DNA of 64,000 nt, from NCBI GenBank assembly GCA_038087015.1, contig JASBNA010000024.1:496001-560000 (forward strand), read 5' to 3'. A program made the position numbers and the translations under genes. This DNA comes from Cerrena zonata. Taxonomy: Eukaryota > Basidiomycota > Agaricomycetes > Polyporales > Cerrenaceae. Shown here piece by piece: positions 59,466-64,000 of the stretch. The notes under the pieces were generated by a model. That model made no database searches and was not told the DNA's origin. It worked only from the letters and a program-made list of their open reading frames with translations. The number at the start of each line of letters is the position of its first letter. The stretch's first letter is position 1.

Positions 59466-60774
59466 ATGAGATTTTTAGCTACCGCAGACGAAACTGGGGC
59501 CATTAAGGAGGTTGTTTGTAATAGAGGAACCGATACTTCGAAAAAAGATGCCACTCAACCAATATCTATCAAAAAGATAGCTGCTGGTGAAAACTTGAAT
59601 ATCAAATCAAAAATTTTATTCATGTCAGAATTCAATCAAGAACTCTTGGTATCTGCAAGAGCTAATGGCTGGATTACTGTGAACGACTTGATAAACGAGT
59701 CAGAAGAAGAAGAAGAACAATACCTCTTACTACATACTTACAAATTAGACGTTGAACAAGGTGATAAACCAGTTGGACTCATAAAATTAGAAGCTCATCA
59801 AACTATATTAGTTGCATTTGAATCAAGAAAATTATTCGCAATTCATTTTAATGATAAAAAATTCGATATCAGTCCTATAGAGCTCGAATTGGCCGGGGAT
59901 AAACCAATACAAACATTTGCTGCAAATCCATACCAAGAAGGAATATTTGCATTTGGTGGGAAAGAAAATGATGTTAAAATTGTAAAATTATTTGAATCAA
60001 AGGATGCAAACGATGATTCATTTAAATCAAAATCATTTTATACCAATGAAATTGTTTTCGAAGCTGAAAATGTTGAAAATGATTATCTTGACTTATGGGT
60101 TCCAGTATGGATAAGCAAAATTTTATTTTTCAAAGATCAACCAGAAAATGGATTCAAGTTTGTCACTGCCACAAGACATGGTCAAATTCGTACTTATAAC
60201 ACTAGTGAAGAGCCCAGCCCCATTGGTGATTATAAAATTTGTGATAAACCTCTTGTATCTTTAAAGTTTACTTCCGAAGCTCAAGATGAGGTCATTGTCA
60301 CTGATACTCATAACTACGTTGCTAAACTTTCATTGAAAAAAATTGATCCAAAAGGTTTTAGAATCAGTTCAGGCCAGTGCTGGAGTTATGTTTAGACCAA
60401 CTACTAAACTCTTGGGTAAGTTTTCCGAAGGGGGTAACACCGGTGCTATATTTGCTGTTGATACTGACTTGGAAGAAAGATTAATCGCTTTTGGTGGTCT
60501 TGATAGATACTTAAGAGTTTTCGATATAGATAGTAGAAAATTATTAGCTAAAGTTTATTTAGGTACTCAAATAACTGATGTTCTTATTTTAGATTCAGAA
60601 GAAGAATTAACAGAATCAGAAGGTGACAAGAAACCACAAGTCATTTCAAGAAAGAGAAGACTTTTACAAAAGCAAGAGGAAGAAGAAGAAGAAAGTGATG
60701 AAGAAGATGTTTGGAATCAATTAGAAGAAAATTCAAAAGCCAATAAAAAGTCTAAAAAGACTAAAAAAAATTAA
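59466..60774 (+). CDS. NSA1: Pre-60S WD-repeat factor Nsa1, one frame change
   Basis: The first frame (59466-60395) starts MRFLATADETGAIKEVVCNR, the Nsa1 N-terminus. It leaves homology near 60345 and hits a TAG at 60393. The other frame then continues with QASAGVMFRPTTKLLGKF, GGLDRYLRVFDI and a charged Lys/Glu-rich tail to 60774. Removing one A from the AAAA of CCAAAAGG (about 60348) gives one continuous protein of about 435 residues, near the 463 of S. cerevisiae. The N-terminal part forms a seven-bladed propeller. Nsa1 belongs to the Rix7-released pre-60S module with Rpf1, Mak16 and Rrp1. It is essential in S. cerevisiae, so a real null is unlikely and a sequencing indel is the better explanation. 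Confidence 0.85.
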
Positions 60775-60806
60775 ATATACATTTTAATAAAGATAATATA
60801 CACGAT

Positions 60807-61877
60807 TTAGTTTGTATTTAAATCCACTTTTTTTGTAGGATCATCATCGGTAATTCTATTTTCCAGCATATCACTACTATTTATAACACTCATACATTTC
60901 CATTCATTTAAATAATTACATTTCCACAATCTCACTTTCCCATCATCACCAGCAGAACTTAAAATAGTACCAGTCAAATTCCAATTAACTCTCCAAACCT
61001 CCCCAGGTCTGTGATCATTTAATTTGGCAACAGTTTCAATCTTGAAATCACCATTAGCAGACTCAATTCCCTTGAAAATACGGACAAACCCATCTTTACA
61101 ACCGGTTGCAATTAAATGATAGCTACGTCCCATTGAAGGAGCCCAACTGACTGACCTTATTAATCCATTATGCTCTGGCAAATTACCAACCTTAAAGTAT
61201 TTTGTTTGACTTTGAGCTGGATTTGTTTCCATAAATTCGGCTTCAAAATTATTAGTTGTTTCTTTATTTTTCGAAGTACTATAAATGAAACCTTGATCTA
61301 ATGCTACAACGATGAATTTCTCAGTTGAACTGAATTTTGATGGACACCATTCAATACCAAAACTACTTTGTAAACTTTTGGCCGGGAGTTGCAGATTCAA
61401 TATTGGAATTTCCGTTGTGAGTGCCCAGCTTGTAAGGTCCGAAGGTTCTAGGGATTCGTATATTCTGAAAATCCCATCAGAGCCAACACAAGCCAATTTC
61501 AACCCCAAGTGATTTGGCGCAAATACAACATCATAGATTGGGCCATACGATTCAATTGCCAAAGTAGCCAATTTCAACCATCTTCTACCTGAACCATGGG
61601 GCTCATCCGGCTGTTCTTGCCAGAGTTTAACCGTCCGATCATATGAGCAGCTTGCCAATATCTTATAGCTTGAGAACTCGGGATGGGCCCATGAAACCTT
61701 AACAATCAGTGAATCATGAGCTTTCCACAGGTCATTTAATACCCATGTCGAGGTTGAAGAGTCCAAGTCAAACACTTTTATATGTTGATCAGAAGATGCT
61801 GTCGCTATATTTTTACCATAAAAATCATACTTAATGTCATGAATAAGCTCTTCGTGTCCCGTTATAAATGGAATCAT
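60807..61877 (-). CDS. SEH1: Nucleoporin/SEA-complex WD40 protein Seh1
   Basis: A 356-residue WD40 propeller (349 in S. cerevisiae). The N-terminus HEELIHDIKYDFYGKNIATA and the SYDRTVKLW, GSDGIFRIYE and GDDGKVRLWK blades fit Seh1, which resembles Sec13 but has these specific insertions. It serves in the Nup84 Y-complex of the nuclear pore and in the SEACAT complex that regulates TORC1 at the vacuole. The ATG at 61877 is the first in frame. It converges with NSA1 (32 bp between stops) and is divergent from ALG7. Confidence 0.92.
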   Translation of the reverse strand: MIPFITGHEELIHDIKYDFYGKNIATASSDQHIKVFDLDSSTSTWVLNDLWKAHDSLIVKVSWAHPEFSSYKILASCSYDRTVKLWQEQPDEPHGSGRRWLKLATLAIESYGPIYDVVFAPNHLGLKLACVGSDGIFRIYESLEPSDLTSWALTTEIPILNLQLPAKSLQSSFGIEWCPSKFSSTEKFIVVALDQGFIYSTSKNKETTNNFEAEFMETNPAQSQTKYFKVGNLPEHNGLIRSVSWAPSMGRSYHLIATGCKDGFVRIFKGIESANGDFKIETVAKLNDHRPGEVWRVNWNLTGTILSSAGDDGKVRLWKCNYLNEWKCMSVINSSDMLENRITDDDPTKKVDLNTN

Positions 61878-62042
61878 TCTTAGACCTGAGAGGAAGTAGT
61901 TGTAATAAAATGTATTGATAATTGAAGTTATCTCAATTTTATGCAGGCTTCTTTAGTTTTTGTTTTTTTTTATCGTGTCTTTTTTTCCATTTTTTTTCAT
62001 TTTAATACCAACTTATACCAACTTGATAACATTAAGGGATTC

Positions 62043-63533
62043 ATGTCGATGAGTAGAGTCATCAAGGGCTCCCTAGTGGTGCTAGCTATTTCTATAATTG
62101 CACCCAACAAGCCGTTACAGACCCTGTTGGCGTTTTCAATTCTCGGTTATTTGATAACGGTTTCTCTCATACCCAAATTAATGGCTAGCTTTATGAAAAT
62201 TGGGTTAAAGGGCAAAGATTTATCCAAACCACCTCCAGTGACCGAAATAGCAGAATCAATGGGTATAGTTTCATCGGTTACGTACTTGTTTTTGATGTTT
62301 GGCTTAATTCCGTTTATTTTTTTCAAGTACTTGGTCACATTTACTGCGTTATCAAATGATTCAGTAATTTCAGATAATTACACTGATCAGTACTCTTCGT
62401 TGAGTAATAATAAGCTTTTCCCTCATAATAAGTTATCTGAATACTTGAGTGCCGTGCTTTGCCTACAAAGTACCGTATTATTGGGATTATTTGATGATTT
62501 GTTTGATATAAGATGGCGTCATAAATTTTTTTTACCAGCAGTGGCTTCATTACCCTTATTGATTGTGTACTATGTTGATTTCAGTGTCACTTCTATTGTG
62601 GTGCCCAAGTTTGTTACAGACCTATTACCAGGAGGAGACTTGCTTCTTGAGCTCCTTAATCAAGTGATTAGATTAGGGAACCATCTTGTAACCAAGATCA
62701 CCGGACTCTCCTTCAGTACTTTACCCAATGATTATGAATACTCCCATGACCAGCCAAAATTGTTGGACTTGGGGATATTTTATTACGTCTATATGTCTGC
62801 CATATCCATTTTCTCACCAAATTCGATTAATATATTGGCTGGTATAAATGGTCTCGAAGTTGGCCAATCAATAATTTTGGGGATCATTTTCTTAATCAAC
62901 GATTTTTGCTACTTGTTATCTCCAGGGGTTCCCCAAGCTGCCCACGATTCCCATTTGTTCTCGGCAATCTTCATCATTCCTTTTATTGGGGTTTCGATTG
63001 CCTTGTTTCAGTTCAATTTCTTCCCGGCCCGGGTGTTTGTAGGTGATACCTACTGCTATTTCAGTGGGATGGTATTCGCAATTGTTGGTATCTTGGGCCA
63101 CTTCTCGAAAACCCTCTTGATCTTCTTATTACCACAAATCATCAATTTTGTTTATTCAGTACCCCAAATATTCGGTTTAGTCCCTTGTCCAAGACACCGG
63201 TTACCCAAATTCAATTTATCCGATGGATTAATGTATCCTAGTTTCGGCCAATTGAAGAAACTCACTCCAGTATCTAAAGCAATGCTACTCGTTCTCGAGA
63301 AATTTAAACTCATCAAACTCACCAGAGATGAAAAAACCAACCAGATTGTGGCCTTTTCGAACATGACCATCATTAACCTTACCCTTGTTTGGTTTGGTCC
63401 ATTGCGGGAAGACCACTTGTGTGTGTTGATCATGACATTACAGCTTCTCATTGGAGTGTCTATGATCGTCGTCAGGCACACAGTTGGCCCATGGCTCTTT
63501 GGCTTCGACAACTTGACCTGGGGGGTCAAGTAA
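62043..63533 (+). CDS. ALG7: UDP-GlcNAc:dolichol-P GlcNAc-1-P transferase Alg7
   Basis: Chosen start ATG at 62043 (MSMSRVIKGSLVVLAIS), giving 497 residues. The frame is open from an ATG at 61941, but that extension is Phe-rich promoter-like sequence. About ten membrane segments are visible. Family motifs include KIGLKGKDLSKPP, the Asp-rich LLGLFDDLFDIRWRHK, AGINGLEVGQS, and FVGDTYCYFSG with the metal-binding Asp. It catalyses the first step of N-glycan assembly on the ER membrane and is the target of tunicamycin. It is divergent from SEH1 with about 165 bp between the starts. Confidence 0.95.
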   Translation: MSMSRVIKGSLVVLAISIIAPNKPLQTLLAFSILGYLITVSLIPKLMASFMKIGLKGKDLSKPPPVTEIAESMGIVSSVTYLFLMFGLIPFIFFKYLVTFTALSNDSVISDNYTDQYSSLSNNKLFPHNKLSEYLSAVLCLQSTVLLGLFDDLFDIRWRHKFFLPAVASLPLLIVYYVDFSVTSIVVPKFVTDLLPGGDLLLELLNQVIRLGNHLVTKITGLSFSTLPNDYEYSHDQPKLLDLGIFYYVYMSAISIFSPNSINILAGINGLEVGQSIILGIIFLINDFCYLLSPGVPQAAHDSHLFSAIFIIPFIGVSIALFQFNFFPARVFVGDTYCYFSGMVFAIVGILGHFSKTLLIFLLPQIINFVYSVPQIFGLVPCPRHRLPKFNLSDGLMYPSFGQLKKLTPVSKAMLLVLEKFKLIKLTRDEKTNQIVAFSNMTIINLTLVWFGPLREDHLCVLIMTLQLLIGVSMIVVRHTVGPWLFGFDNLTWGVK

Positions 63534-63601
63534 GTAAATCCTCTGTATATAGACTTTAATAGATGCAAAAAGACCACACTGTATGTACGGGTGCTCCGTT
63601 T

Positions 63602-63604
<3 letters not shown>

Positions 63605-63640
<36 letters not shown>
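63605..63640. repeat. Poly-T tract, 36 bases
   Basis: Uninterrupted T run between ALG7 and RPA190, about 130 bp before the RPA190 ATG. Likely a nucleosome-poor promoter element; exact length uncertain. Confidence 0.9.
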
Positions 63641-63767
63641 CGTTTTTGGTGGGAGATGAGCATCCAGTCAATTTTTTCATTTGATTTTGAAGGAAGAGAA
63701 AAAAATTTCAATTATCAACTACCTAAAGTCTTATCTTAAACCAAACATCAGCTCAAAGTAAGAAGCC

Positions 63768-64000
63768 ATGGATATCTCTAAGCCAGTGGGTTCTGAGATC
63801 ACATCTGTTGATTTTGGGATTTTGTCAGCTGACGAAATTAGAAGGTTGTCAGCTAAACAAATCACTAATCCAACAGTTTTTGATAATTTGGGACATCCAA
63901 TCAATAATGGGTTATATGATTTAGCATTAGGAGGGTTCCTTAGAAACTTATGTGCTACTTGTGGTCTTGATGAAAAATTTTGTCCTGGTCATCAAGGTCA
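63768..64000 (+). CDS. RPA190: RNA polymerase I largest subunit, N-terminus (cut by window end)
   Basis: The first 77 residues read MDISKPVGSEITSVDFGIL and FLRNLCATCGLDEKFCPGHQ, nearly identical to the Rpa190 N-terminus. The CATCGL and CPGHQG parts belong to the zinc-binding clamp region. The ATG at 63768 fits the family start exactly. Rpa190 forms the active-site half of Pol I, which makes 35S rRNA. The rest of the gene runs past the window. Confidence 0.96.
   Translation, partial: MDISKPVGSEITSVDFGILSADEIRRLSAKQITNPTVFDNLGHPINNGLYDLALGGFLRNLCATCGLDEKFCPGHQG

Noticed and set aside
61941..62042. N-terminal extension of ALG7
   Set aside because: Translation of a T-rich leader; Alg7 proteins start close to the Met at 62043.
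1..64000. tRNA and rRNA genes, CRISPR arrays, viral genes
   Set aside because: No paired A and B boxes or rRNA segments seen by eye; arrays found are simple minisatellites without spacers; no viral genes recognised.

Overview
This is a nuclear contig from a budding yeast (Saccharomycotina). The genes are eukaryotic, dense and mostly intronless. The two introns found have yeast-type signals (GTATGT or GTAAGG donors, TACTAAC branch points). The DNA is AT-rich with long A and T tracts. Three CTG codons in APJ1 and REI1 sit where the families usually carry Ser or Thr, which points to the CUG-Ser1 group (Candida/Debaryomyces relatives). That placement is an inference. Translations here use the standard code, so every CTG is shown as Leu.

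Layout. 1-21.4 kb: SSY5 (3' part), SYO1, a small spliced gene, RPS29, TSR1, REI1, APJ1, VAC14, a Gln/His-rich Myb/SANT-like factor, and a large low-complexity protein broken by a frame change. 22.1-24.9 kb: a DNA transposon of the Tc1/mariner-IS630 type with 151-bp inverted termini and two divergent genes. 24.9-28.4 kb: accessory DNA with an orphan secreted-protein ORF, hairpins and microsatellites, then an orphan membrane protein. 29.4-40 kb: an RRN5-like factor, NBP2, GIR2, HEH1/SRC1 (one intron, two frame changes) and an F-box protein. 40.7-64 kb: MAM3, SAT4/HAL4, HFL1, AIM23, NAR1, YTP1, KEX2, ZWF1, NSA1 (one frame change), SEH1, ALG7 and the start of RPA190.

Themes. Ribosome production is over-represented: SYO1, RPS29, TSR1, REI1 and NSA1, plus the rDNA transcription factors RRN5-like and RPA190. 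PAC and RRPE-like promoter motifs occur at several of them. Others serve the nuclear envelope (HEH1, SEH1), vacuole and endosome (VAC14, HFL1, MAM3), secretory pathway (KEX2, ALG7) and signalling (SSY5, NBP2, SAT4, GIR2).

Four single-base frame changes in three host genes each lie at a short A or T run. One of those genes, NSA1, is essential in S. cerevisiae. Sequencing or assembly indels are therefore the simplest explanation. The most unusual element is the transposon: besides a degenerate transposase it carries an oppositely oriented gene sharing the transposase's N-terminal helix-turn-helix block but with no catalytic domain.
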